From assembly GCA_003427395.1 (NCBI GenBank), contig BFEA01000642.1, forward strand, positions 124,185 to 162,082: a DNA stretch of 37,898 nucleotides, written 5' to 3'. The notes under the pieces were generated by a model that saw only the letters and a program-made list of their open reading frames with translations, did not search any database and was not told where the DNA came from. This DNA is from Chara braunii. Taxonomy: Eukaryota; Streptophyta; Charophyceae; Charales; Characeae. Made by a program: the position numbers and the translations under genes. Positions 9,320 to 18,762 of this stretch are shown one piece after another. Positions within the stretch are counted from its first letter, which is position 1, and each line of letters opens with the position of its first letter.

Positions 9320-10440
9320 TCAATCAATGATGATAAGTGGTACCCCCTTGTGAGTAAGTGTCGTTGTCTGGGACTCCATATCTGGTACTCGCTGGTCCCC
9401 CTCGCCATTGAGAACCCGTGTGGCTATCGACTCTGGAACCACATAGCTGATATCAAGAGGCACTGTTGGATCAATCTTGCAGATATAGGCCATGCATCTC
9501 ACCATCTCCTCGTCTGCAACGCTTCTGAGATAGAGCTCCTCCACGAGGGTAACGTTGCCCATAGCTCCAATCAATATCTCAATCCGTCCTCTCCTGTCAG
9601 CGTAGACGTAAGAAACCTCGAGAAAACGATCTTCGTAAAGAGGCTTCCGAAAAGCCTACAAAGCAAAGTCAGACCCGACCAAATGACTGTAACCATCTCC
9701 GAGATATGGGATTGGACCTTCCCCTCTTGGGGAACCAATAATCGCCTCGGCCCCAGGATCGTCTGACATGTAGAAGTCAATCGCCCTCGAGCAGATACCG
9801 TGCAAGAAGATACACAATCCTCCTCAATTTCGCTCTCCGCCGTCTCCGCTCGTTGGTCTCCAGCGCTCCTGCCACTGTCCACAAACTCAGCCTCTGTGAG
9901 TGTCCCAGTTGAAATAGTCGCCAAGATCAATATCACTCACGCAGCAGGGTTCCTGGTCGAACTCATCCGTCTCAGATCTATGCACGCATGTTGTGATCGG
10001 GACCCCGGATCTGGCTATCTCCCTCCTAATCCGGTGTCCTTCCGCCTCTTCTCCTTGCTTCGAGACTCACTAAGGGGTTTGGGGTTACACCTATCAAAGT
10101 CGAAGAGTACACCCCCAGGTGCTGAAGGTACGCGAGGAAACACCACATGTAGCCAATTATCCCTCCAATAGCTCTCCCTGCGAAATATGAAGTCAGCAAT
10201 CCTGTCATACGTGGTGCCCTTCACCCCCTTCTCTGCCCCCTTTACCGAATAGGTAATCACCAATGAGTGTCTCGAAGTTGGGAACTCATTGGCCCTGATA
10301 ACAAAGCTCTGATGTCCCACATGTCGATAGCACAACCTCTCGACCAGTCTACCCCACGTAGGGGCAGTCTCACGATGACGGGCCAGCTTGGACAGACGGC
10401 GCACTCTCACTAGTGCGGATGCTCCCTCCAAGACCTGGTC
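9320..10440 (-). pseudogene. LTR-encoded ORF, left copy, broken
   Basis: Protein-like sequence on the - strand, in at least three frame segments. Upstream part (10431-10015): VRANEF-like, then LVITYSVKGAEKGVKG, YDRIADFIFRRESYWRDNWL and PRVPSAPGGVLFDFDRC. Downstream part (to 9320): FRKPLYEDRFLEVSYVYADR, then RRGRIEILIGAMGN and LVEELYLRSVADEEM. A TAG at 9656-9658 stands where the right LTR has CAG, so it arose after insertion. The frame breaks between the two parts are shared with the right LTR. No known family. It lies in the part of the LTR next to the element interior (U5 side). Confidence 0.5.
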
Positions 10441-10487
10441 GGATGGTAGTCAGCAACTCAATGTAAGTGCCTGCCGGAGTGAGCTCG

Positions 10488-10815
10488 GCTGAACAAACAA
10501 CCTCAAGGAATGGGCCTGCCTTAAGGGGTCCGGCTAAAACAACAAGGATCTCGAGAAATGGGCCCGCCTGAAGGCGCCTGGTTGAACTGCAGCAATCTCA
10601 GGGAATGGGCCCGCCTGAAGGGGCCCGGCTGATCAGCAACAATCTCAAGTAGGCCCGCCTGAAGGGGCCCGGCTGAACAGCAACAATCTCAAGTAGGCCC
10701 GCCTGAAGCGGCCCAGATGAACAACAACAATCTCAAATAGGCCCGCCTGAAGGGGCCCGGCTGATCAACAATAATCTCAAATAGGCACGCCTGAAGGGGC
10801 CCGACTGAACAACTA
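10488..10815. repeat. minisatellite block a, period about 44-50 bp
   Basis: About seven units built around GCCCGCCTGAAGGGGCCCGG followed by CTGAACA and CAACAATCTCAA. The same block is at 27255-27600 in the other LTR. Confidence 0.9.
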
Positions 10816-11044
10816 CTGATGAGCATGACATCTCATGCACAGGGACCAATCATAAATGCTGAGTGTACTGGGGTTGCACTGTACCAAGTCGTCCGTGCAA
10901 GGAGTGAACTGCAAATGCTCCTCGTAAGGGAACGTATCACATGCATAAGGTGGTGCTGATCATCAAGGAAATAAATCGACGGGAGCGTAATGGCAAATCA
11001 TCCCAACAAGATCATCATAGTACTCGCTCAGACATCATCATAGC
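10816..11044. other. unique LTR spacer
   Basis: Single-copy sequence within the LTR between two repeat blocks. No coding signal. Confidence 0.6.
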
Positions 11045-11735
11045 ACTCAAATGACAATATCCAGCCTCGGCACGCATAGGCGCGCACTCTAATAACAGTT
11101 CCATGCTTGGGCGCGCATGGGCGCGCACTTAAATAGCAGTATCCAGCACAAGCACACATGGGCGCACAATCAAATGAAAGTATCCAGCCTGGGCGCGCAT
11201 GGGTGCATACTCAAACTGCGACGTTAAGATTGGGCGCGCATGGGCGCGCACTCTAACAACAATGCCAAGCTTGGGCGCGCATGGGCGCGCACTCTAACAG
11301 CAATGCCAAGCTTGGGCGCACATGGGCGTGCACTCTAACAGCAATGCCAAGCTTGGGCGCGCATGGGCGCGCACTCTAACAGCAATACCACGCTTGGGCG
11401 CACATAAGCGCGCACTCTAACAGAACTGCCAAGCTTGGGTGCGCACTCTAACAGCAATGCCAAGCTTGGGCATGCTGGGCGCACGCTCAAATAGCGACGT
11501 CGAGCATGGGCGTGCATGGGCGCCCATCCAAATAGCCGTACTAAGCCTGGGCACGCATCGGTGCGCGCTCAAATAACAATATCAGGTTTGGGCGCGCATG
11601 GGCGCGCACTTAAACAAACAATATGTGGTCTGGGCGCGCATGGGCGCGCACTTAAATAGCAACATCTGGTCTGGGCGCGTATGAACGCGTGCTTAAATAA
11701 CAATATCAGGACTGGGCGTGCATTCGGATAACCTA
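11045..11735. repeat. minisatellite block b, period about 41-43 bp
   Basis: About sixteen units with the core GGGCGCGCATGGGCGCGCAC, then TCTAACAGCAATGCCAAGCTT or TTAAATA variants. Units carry the near-palindrome GCGCGCATGGGCGCGC. The matching block is at 27795-28470. Confidence 0.92.
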
Positions 11736-12185
11736 CTGTATGCGCAGTCTGTCGGTCAATGAATGTAACAATCGGCCTTCACTTAGCGCCAGGCCACTAT
11801 TGCCATCAAATGGAAATTGGTCAACTGAACCTCATTGTGTGTGACCGCTGAAGCACTGGCTCAAAAATTAAGCAACTGCCAAGTCTTCAGGCAATGAGCT
11901 TTGGTGTTCGGGCAATGCATATCAGCGCGCAGACTCAAAATCGGTTATTTGCCAAGTCCACAATTAAAATGGATACAGGCGTTTCAGACTTAAATCAGCT
12001 ATTTACCAGGCACACAATTGAAATGGATGCCGACGCTCAGGCTCGAAATCGGCTATCTGCAAGAGCTGTGTCATTGGTCAAAGTTCTCAGATGGACACAC
12101 TAGCTCATAATCAAAATAATGCTTCAGAGTTTGGATGCGCACCGACGCACTGGTCAAAGCTACCTCCCGATACAATGTGTGTGGG
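11736..12185. other. LTR spacer, no gene
   Basis: Non-repetitive LTR sequence shared with 28471-28914. Open frames here are short and not protein-like. Confidence 0.6.
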
Positions 12186-12485
12186 CGCACAATCCAGATA
12201 CGACCCTCAGGCGTAGTGCACGCAGGCGCATGGTGCACAGTTCAAATCCTGTCCTCAAGCATGGTGCGCATCAACGCACACACCAGATACGGTCCTCAAG
12301 CATGGTGAGCATCATCGCACAGTTCAGATATGGTCCTCAAGCATGGTGCGCATCAGCGCACAGTTCAGATATGGTCCTCAAGCATGGTGCGCATCAGCGC
12401 ATAGTTCAGATATGGTCCTCAAACATGGTGCGCACACAACGCACAGTTCAGATATGGCCCTCGAACATGGTGCGCACACAGTGAG
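12186..12485. repeat. minisatellite block c, period about 41 bp
   Basis: About seven units of CAGATATGGTCCTCAAGCAT followed by GGTGCGCATCAGCGCACAGTT. Apparent ORFs across it are repeats read through. Mirrors 28915-29275. Confidence 0.92.
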
Positions 12486-12904
12486 ACTGCGCAGCCACAA
12501 CCCTCAAAATCAGCTTGGAATGCAGTGAGGCTGCGCAGGGACTGCTCTCAAAATCAGCATGACATTCAGTGGGATTGCGTGGTTACTGTCATCAAAATCA
12601 GCTTGGTACTCTGTAAAGCTGCGTGGATACAACCCTCAATCGACAGACTAGTGGCACAGCATCATACTTAACTCGAAATCATTAAGGCCGAGTTTTGCTG
12701 CCCAATTGCGCAGTGTCACACTAAAGTTCAAGTGCGCACAGTCGCAGTAAACTCAGGATCGTCAAAGCGGGGATTACGGATTGGGTGCGGATTATCGCAC
12801 TTATCCAATATCGATAAAAAAAAAATTGGTTTGCAAATTGGGTATGCAGTGTCGCATTAGAATTCAAGTGCGCACAGTCGCATTTTAAATCATTATATTT
12901 TGCT
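12486..12904. repeat. short degenerate tandem units (TCAAAATCAGC...) and spacer
   Basis: Two to three units of about 50 bp with TCAAAATCAGC and GGATTGCGTGG occur to about 12640, then LTR spacer with repeated AAGTGCGCACAGTCGCA. Shared with 29276-29690. Confidence 0.65.
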
Positions 12905-13092
12905 TGAGTGCTGAATCATTATGCTCAGCTTGAATGCCTTTTGGCACAGCGAAACAACATACTCAGTTTGAGTGCCTCACAACCAATCATTATACTTTGT
13001 TCGAGTGCCTATTGGCTCAACCAATCATTAAGTTCGAGTGCTTATTGGCACAACCAATCATTAAGCCCTGTTCGAGTGCCTATTGGCACAGC
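12905..13092. repeat. minisatellite block e (part 1), period about 35-38 bp
   Basis: Units of TTCGAGTGCCTATTGGCACA followed by GCCAATCATTA. Each has the dyad TGCCTATTGGCA. The block is interrupted by the hAT-like element and resumes at 14387; the uninterrupted block is at 29690-30010. Confidence 0.9.
13085..13092. repeat. 8-bp target-site duplication, left
   Basis: GGCACAGC directly before the element end CAGGGTTGTCA; repeated exactly at 14387-14394. Confidence 0.92.
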
Positions 13093-14386
13093 CAGGGTTG
13101 TCAACCCCCGGGTCCGGGGCCCCGGCGGGGGTCCCGGGGGTCGAGGGTCGGCACCCCTGGCCCCGGAAAAAAAAACGCAAAAAAAAAAACAAAAAAAATA
13201 AAATCGAGGGGTGCGCACTGACGCCGCGCATCCCCTGGCAATTTCTGTTTTTTCCAGAAATTGGGGGTCCTCCCCCCCCCCCCCNNNNNNNNNNNNNNNN
13301 NNNNNNNNNNNNNNNNNNNNNNNNNNNNNNNNNNNNNNNNNNNNNNNNNNNNNNNNNNNNNNNNNNNNNNNNNNNNNNNNNNNNNNNNNNNNNNNNNNNN
13401 NNNNNNNNNNNNNNNNNNNNNNNNNNNNNNNNNNNNNNNNNNNNNNNNNNNNNNNNNNNNNNNNNNNNNNNNNNNNNNNNNNNNNNNNNNNNNNNNNNNN
13501 NNNNNNNNNNNNNNNNNNNNNNNNNNNNNNNNNNNNNNNNNNNNNNNNNNNNNNNNNNNNNNNNNNNNNNNNNNNNNNNNNNNNNNNNNNNNNNNNNNNN
13601 NNNNNNNNNNNNNNNNNNNNNNNNNNNNNNNNNNNNNNNNNNNNNNNNNNNNNNNNNNNNNNNNNNNNNNNNNNNNNNNNNNNNNNNNNNNNNNNNNNNN
13701 NNNNNNNNNNNNNNNNNNNNNNNNNNNNNNNNNNNNNNNNNNNNNNNNNNNNNNNNNNNNNNNNNNNNNNNNNNNNNNNNNNNNNNNNNNNNNNNNNNNN
13801 NNNNNNNNNNNNNNNNNNNNNNNNNNNNNNNNNNNNNNNNNNNNNNNNNNNNNNNNNNNNNNNNNNNNNNNNNNNNNNNNNNNNNNNNNNNNNNNNNNNN
13901 NNNNNNNNNNNNNNNNNNNNNNNNNNNNNNNNNNNNNNNNNNNNNNNNNNNNNNNNNNNNNNNNNNNNNNNNNNNNNNNNNNNNNNNNNNNNNNNNNNNN
14001 NNNNNNNNNNNNNNNNNNNNNNNNNNNNNNNNNNNNNNNNNNNNNNNNNNNNNNNNNNNNNNNNNNNNNNNNNNNNNNNNNNNNNNNNNNNNNNNNNNNN
14101 NNNNNNNNNNNNNNNNNNNNNNNNNNNNNNNNNNNNNNNNNNNNNNNNNNNNNNNNNNNNNNNNNNNNNNNNNNNNNNNNNNNNNNNNNNNNNNNNNNNN
14201 NNNNNNNNNCCGGGGCCGGGGCCGGGGTGCCAGGTGCCGGGGCCAGGGGCCCGCGGGGGTGCCGAGGGTCGGGCGGGCGAGGGGGTTGATTGCGGGGTCC
14301 GGGGGTCGGCGCCCCCGCGAGAAGGGGTCCGAGGGTGAAATCCCGGCCTCGGCTTTGCCCCCGAGGGGCCCCGGGTGACAACCTTG
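13093..14386. mobile_element. hAT-like DNA element nested in the left LTR (contains assembly gap)
   Basis: Left end CAGGGTTGTCAACC and right end, read on the other strand, CAAGGTTGTCACCC are imperfect terminal inverted repeats. The flanks are a perfect 8-bp duplication GGCACAGC, the length made by hAT transposases. Removing 13093-14394 restores the minisatellite unit seen in the right LTR. The visible 369 bases are very GC-rich and hold no transposase motif; 925 N hide the rest. It is probably non-autonomous, but a transposase in the gap cannot be excluded. Confidence 0.88.
13285..14209. other. assembly gap (925 N)
   Basis: Run of N bordered by a C run on the left and CCGGGG repeats on the right. 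Real length is unknown. Long frames translated through it are meaningless. Confidence 1.
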
Positions 14387-14530
14387 GGCACAGCCAATCA
14401 TTATATTCTGTTCGAGTGCCTATTGGCATAGCCAATCATTAAGTTCGAGTGTTCATTGGCACAACCAACCTGTTCGAATGTCTATTGGCACGGCCAATTA
14501 CTATGCTTTGTTAGAGTGCTTCATGAATTG
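14387..14530. repeat. 8-bp target duplication (right) and minisatellite block e (part 2)
   Basis: Begins with GGCACAGC, the right copy of the hAT target duplication (14387-14394), then continues the 35-38-bp units broken at 13092. Confidence 0.9.
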
Positions 14531-14734
14531 AGTGCTTGGCTGATACATAGTTGAAAATATAATGCGATACATTGATCATGTAACCATTGGTAGGTTTGAC
14601 CCAGACTCGACGAGGTATAGCACTCAATTCGGAGGCAATACGACAGGGTACACTGCATAGGGCGGCACTCAATATTGACAGTCTTCATGCTAAGAGCAGG
14701 TGAGCGCACAGGATCAATAGCCTAAAGTGGGTGC

Positions 14735-14940
14735 ACATTTTCACCAGCCCTTAAGTACGGTGAGCAAGGGCACACAATATCAACAACCCTCAGGCACAGT
14801 GCGCGTGGTCGCCCAATATCAACAGCCCTCAGGCACGGTGCGCGTGGGCACATGGTATCATCAGCCCTTGAGTACGGTGAGCTTGGGCACTCAGCATCAG
14901 CAGTCCTAAGGCACAGTGCTTGTGGGCGGTCAATGGCAAA
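14735..14940. repeat. minisatellite block f, period about 40 bp
   Basis: Five units of AACAGCCCTCAGGCACGGTG followed by CGCGTGGGCACA and an ATATC-type end. Mirrors 30205-30420. Confidence 0.88.
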
Positions 14941-15338
14941 TCAAAACCGTGCCATGAGCCAATGGGCTCGCAGGGATTAACCATGCCTCGTACAAACGAG
15001 GGAGGAGAAGGAAAGAGAAGGGGGTGAGCAGGGGAGCAGAGAGAAGAAGATAGGAGAGGAGGTAAGGGAGAAAGCAAGGTGGCCCTAGTGAGAACCAAGA
15101 CTGTCGTACTCCCCCAAGCAACCCCGCCCCTTTACCTCCTTCTCGCTTGCCTTGGTCGTCCACTTTTTCCTACTTGCGTCCTCCTTCTTCCTCGCTGTCC
15201 CGCCAGTGCTTCCCCATCCCCGTAAGTTAGAGCTTCTCTCTCACTTGTCGTTCTGCCAGCATTGCTGCATTCCGCAAGTGAGCGTGCTCTCGGCTTGTCT
15301 GGTCTGTCCGATCTCTCTCTTTGGGTGACGTGGCCTCT
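14941..15338. other. LTR sequence, purine-rich then C/T-rich
   Basis: No gene. A + strand purine run (GAGGAGAAGGAAAGAGAAGG, 14999-15018) and a C/T-rich stretch follow one another; both are shared with 30440-30820. In the - strand sense this is the region just downstream of the TATA box, thus the expected R and early leader. Confidence 0.55.
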
Positions 15339-15346
15339 CTTTTATA
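15339..15346 (-). promoter_or_regulatory. TATA box of the left LTR
   Basis: TATAAAAG on the - strand, with the equivalent TATAAAAG at 30828-30821 in the right LTR. It lies about 890 bases inside the LTR's upstream end, giving a U3/R boundary near 15310. Confidence 0.6.
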
Positions 15347-15464
15347 GTGGAGAGGCCAAGTGATCGGGGTTGAGTGCTGCAGTCCCATGGTTGGGGTTGT
15401 GGTCAAACTTTAGACCGGGCCTGAGCTAAAATAGCAGCAGTCCCGACCTTGGGATATTAACGGT

Positions 15465-15800
15465 CAGTCCCCAGCAGATGAACAGTTAGTCCCACGCTAA
15501 AAATAGCGTGGGACTGTGGTAATTTTAGCAGGCGCAGGCCCAGTCCCCGGTAGACGACTAGTCGGTCCCACATTAAAAATAGCGTGGGACTGTGCTAATT
15601 TTAGCACGGGACTGACGCAGGCCCAGTCCCCNGTAGACNAACAGTCAGTCCCACTCTAAAAATAGCGTGGGATTATGCTAATTTTAGCATGGGGCTGATG
15701 CAGGTCCAGTCCCCGGTAGACGAGCAGTCAGTCCCACGCTAAAAATAGCGTGGGACTGTGCTAATTTTAGCATAGGACTGATGCAGGCCCGACTTTGGGA
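15465..15800. repeat. hairpin minisatellite block g, period about 76-84 bp
   Basis: Four units start CAGTCCCC (15465, 15541, 15623, 15707) and a fifth is partial. Each carries AGTCCCACGCTA-AAAA-TAGCGTGGGACT; in the first unit this is a perfect 12-bp stem with a 4-base loop (15488-15515). A second dyad, TGCTAATTTTAGCA, follows. In the - strand sense the block lies upstream of the TATA box, where enhancer repeats would be. The right LTR keeps only about 1.5 units. Confidence 0.92.
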
Positions 15801-16238
15801 AATGAACAGTTAGTCCCATCCCTAAAATAGCACGTGGCCCCATCTTAATTATTACTAGGGCCTAGTTATTTAACTATTTGACTGTTTTGGGATTATTCCG
15901 CTTCCGACCAGGTTACGCTGCCGTGTCGGTCTGGTCCCAACCGGTCAAACTTGAATATCTCACTAACCCTTGGTCCGTTTCACGTGCCGTTTGGATCGGA
16001 TCCCACTAATTCCCCCCTTGCGATCGTGACGGTTCAGTCCACAAGGGATGATCAGACCCCCAAAGGGCTATACTGTTGTGCCGTCCTTTTCGTGGCTTCG
16101 ACCCAAGTGAGTTTCGACCGACGCGCTAGGGCCTAACTGACCGAGGTCGTGGTCAGTTCCATGGCGCAGACTTGACGCAGCGCGGAGGTTGACGACAACG
16201 AGTCAACTTCCGTGGCTGCATCGCATCACCTTCCGACA
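15801..16238. other. outer end of the left LTR
   Basis: Single-copy U3 sequence ending TTCCGACA at 16238. The part before about 16006 is missing from the right LTR. No gene. Confidence 0.6.
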
Positions 16239-16284
16239 ACCATACCAAACCCCATTCCTGGCGTCCTCGCGAGGTTCTGACCAC

Positions 16285-16290
16285 TATAAA
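16285..16290 (+). promoter_or_regulatory. TATA box before a + strand gag-like ORF
   Basis: ACTATAAAGAGCC lies 164 bases before ATG 16454, with a C/T/A-rich leader between. The orientation is opposite to the giant element, so it belongs to a different insertion. Confidence 0.35.
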
Positions 16291-16453
16291 GAGCCTAATA
16301 GCTTACTCATTCTCATCATTCACACTCGAACTCGCATCGTCGAGTGTGTGGCGCTATTACGCTCTCGCTATTACCACTGCTTTCATCGCTCTTCACTTGC
16401 TTGCGCTCTTGTCGCACTAGTGCTTACCATTGCGCAACTAATCAGCCTTTGTC

Positions 16454-16849
16454 ATGGCGCCAAAGACGCGAGGCTCGGGCGCTGGACGTGGGAGAGGAGG
16501 CCGACAGGGGAAGGCACCAGATCGACCAATCGATCTGATGTACAAGGGGGAGAGGTCCGAAGAGGAGGAGGAGGAGAGATGGGAAGGAACGTGCTTGCAC
16601 CATCGCTCAAAGGACCGGCGCGAGCGCACGCCGTCGCCGAGGTCGATGATATACTATACATATGAATATGAGCAGCGCTACGGCACTCCGCCTCCAGGCT
16701 TCGAACCGCCCTCTCGATCATACCCTTCACCATATCGTCCTTCTTGCTCTGCTCAACCACATCCTCGCCAGCTCACCGTCCTGCCACAACCGCCTCGCCC
16801 TGCGCCACCGTCGTTGCCTTGTGTACCAGATCCGCCCGTCGTCCACTAG
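16454..16849 (+). CDS. Gag-like N-terminal fragment or small basic/acidic protein
   Basis: ATG in good context (GTCATGGCG) opens 131 codons. The product starts MAPKTRGSGAGRGRGGRQGK (basic, RG-rich), then an acidic run (ERSEEEEEERWE), then Arg/Ser and a Pro-rich end (QPPRPAPPSLPCVPDPP). This order of basic, acidic and Pro-rich is common at the start of gag proteins in Ty3/gypsy elements. No capsid or zinc knuckle follows. It is read opposite to the giant element and lies between its integrase and its 3' LTR, so it is probably the start of another, truncated retrotransposon. A host-derived gene is less likely. Confidence 0.35.
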   Translation: MAPKTRGSGAGRGRGGRQGKAPDRPIDLMYKGERSEEEEEERWEGTCLHHRSKDRRERTPSPRSMIYYTYEYEQRYGTPPPGFEPPSRSYPSPYRPSCSAQPHPRQLTVLPQPPRPAPPSLPCVPDPPVVH

Positions 16850-17362
16850 GCTGCGCCACCCGACCATCGCTTGTGCGTCATACTTGCGTTGTTCTTCATA
16901 TGTCAATTTGAGCTATGTTGCCTTGTATGCTATCTAATATATAGAGGTATCATATAAAATATATCCCCAATCATCAAGGTGCTCGCCCGCTAGGGCTTGA
17001 GTGCTCACTCAATAAGGCATGGACCACTGGTCCAAGCCACCATCTAAATCAAGAAGGAATTAGCCTTATCAGACCTGCGTGGTGCAGTCACTGCACGCTG
17101 GTATCATCACTGCTCATGCAACCCAATCATACTAACAATCCCGTTCCCTTGCATCACTAAATCAGCCTCGATTTCAACTCAAACCCTTCATCAGGTTTGG
17201 CCTCATGCAATATTATGATCGATCCTGATCTTAGGCCTAACCCTATCGTTACGTCTGGTCTGGCAGTCCAAGTCTCTGTCCTGTCCTGCACATCTCATCA
17301 TCATTGGATCAGTCCATCTCATCCATACTGCCCATCAGTACAATATAATCCTCATCAGTATC
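16850..17362. other. no gene seen
   Basis: AT-richer non-coding DNA with TATATA near 16935. It separates the + strand gag-like ORF from the end of the - strand integrase. In the giant element this is where the polypurine tract should be; none is evident beside 16238. Confidence 0.5.
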
Positions 17363-18484
17363 TCAACCACGGGCGGATATGAGACCAATCATCGAATCCA
17401 GGATCATCCAGGTCATCTTAGACCGAAGGCTGCCTCCTAAGGGGTGAACATACCAAACCCCTTTCTCTTTGTCCGCCGGCCCTGTGCCGCTCTCTGTAGC
17501 ATACCTGCCAGACCAGAGTGTAATAAGTGCATAACCTATAGTCCGTTTGACAGTCACATTGTCAGGATAGACAGCCGCCCTCAAGAAAGATGGTCAGTTC
17601 CTGGAGTCACCTTGGCACCATTTTGATATAGCATCCTTTAGTGTCTTGTGGCCTCTTTCCACTGGTGCATTAGCCTAAGGATGATATGGTGTCACAAACC
17701 TGATCCTGACTCCAAGTCTGAACATGAGACTCCTGATCATCTCGCTCTTGAACTCTGATCCCTGATCAGCCGCAAACTCACGTATGAAGGGGTACCTTAG
17801 GTAGATTTCCTCGATCCAATCTGCCAATGTTTTTGTGGTTTTCTTACGGACAATTTTTGCTTCAACATAATCAGACATATTATCTCTCATATTTAATATA
17901 TATTTTATTTCATCCTTACCAGATGGCATAGTAATTAGATCAAGGTGAACAGTACTACAAGGCTCAACAAGAACAGTGGGGTGTAAGGGTTCAATCAGTC
18001 TCATAGATGACCTTTTCTGACAGGCTTCACATAACTTACAATATCTTATAATCATATCCCTCAGACCATCCTAGTGATATAGTCGGGATACTTTATAGTG
18101 TGTAGCATCAACACCTGTATGACCCCCTGCAAGACCTTCATGCAGTGCGGCGATCACCTCTAGTTGTCTTTCCCTACCACACACTACTCTCAGCGGCGGT
18201 AGTCCTTCCTTAGCATCCACAAAAAGGTGACCCCTACGCAGTATAAAGGTCCTCTTTGTTCTCTCATGGTAGAACTCGTTCAAGTGATTACTACGCTTCA
18301 CCATACCGATCCTCGTATACTCTCCATCATATTCTTCCGCTCTAAACCTTCCCTCATCATCCTCACTCTGTTCTAAATCTTTTGACCCATCCTCTATCTC
18401 ATTCAATCGACGCTCAGCCATTTTGGAGCTCTCACCCAGCTCATGAGCTGCAACAGCGGTCTGTTTCACCATCTCATACCACCC
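17363..18484 (-). pseudogene. Ty3/gypsy integrase of the giant element, broken by stops
   Basis: One - strand frame. The N-terminal zinc part has HEGLAGGHTGVD (about 18150) and CKLCEAC (about 18040). The core has Asp in VHLDLITMPSG (17941-17939), Asp in FAADQGSEF (17767-17765) and Glu in NAPVERGH (17659-17657). The last two are exactly 35 residues apart, the DD35E pattern, and all three are intact. After the core come RAAVYPDNVTVKR and GYALITLWSGRYAT, as in gypsy integrases. In-frame stops are TAG 18071, TAG 17675 and TGA 17594. The C-terminal domain after 17363 is not recognisable. Confidence 0.92.
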
Positions 18485-18762
18485 TTATTCCTCATCCTCT
18501 CGAATCAAGAGGTAGTGGAGGTAGGGATCTTCCTTTTCACCCCAGCAATCTTTCCTACTGGTTGCCATGGCTGAGGCCGTATAACAATTGGGAGCAGGAG
18601 GTAGCCCTTCATCATCGTCCTCCATAAGGAATTCGTCATTGAAGGGCGCCTCCTCAAGAGATTCATCATTTATCGATCCCCATTCCACGCGGCTTAACCC
18701 ATCAGCTCGATTCTTATCAGTAGGTACCTTTTCTAATTCAAAATCATACGTCCATGAGAGAT
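18485..18762 (-). pseudogene. RNase H C-terminal tail and linker
   Basis: HLSWTYDFELEKVPTDKNRA followed by DGLSRVEW is the end of the gypsy RNase H and its exit tail. An acidic linker (DESLEEAPFNDEFLMEDDDE) follows, up to TAA 18485; the phase then runs on into the integrase, so RT to IN was one polyprotein. The preceding RNase H residues, about 50 of them, are missing at the insertion 18763-19142. Confidence 0.88.

Larger units (their letters stand above)
8791..16238 (-). repeat. 3' LTR (left copy), 7.4 kb including insertions
   Basis: Colinear with 25945-31288 by eye over nearly the whole length. It differs by an extra 374 bp at 8865-9238, a nested hAT element at 13093-14386, and about 440 bp present here at 15570-16006 but missing in the other copy. 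Starts TGTCGC, ends TTCCGACA. Contains a broken ORF, seven minisatellite blocks and a - strand TATA box. Confidence 0.88.

Noticed and set aside
9571-9936. 121-codon - strand ORF in the left LTR, also at 26350-26715
   Set aside because: For most of its length it overlaps the better protein-like frame (RGRIEILIG, EELYLRSVAD) in a different phase. Only its first third may be part of the real reading path.
10488-12485. Regularly spaced direct repeats resembling a CRISPR array
   Set aside because: Units are continuous, degenerate and without unique spacers, and they lie in a eukaryotic LTR.
12119-12528. Open frames of 60-120 codons in the LTR, repeated at 28862-29456
   Set aside because: They read through 41-bp minisatellite units whose period allows open phases; the translation is a repeat with no protein features.
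13042-14435. Very long open frames (340-450 codons) on both strands
   Set aside because: They run through the 925-N gap; their middle is unknown sequence and their ends are GC-rich transposon ends.
17675-18055. A separate integrase gene starting at ATG 18055
   Set aside because: The same frame continues upstream through TAG 18071 into the HHCC zinc region and downstream through TAG 17675 to the catalytic Glu, so the ATG is internal to a polyprotein.
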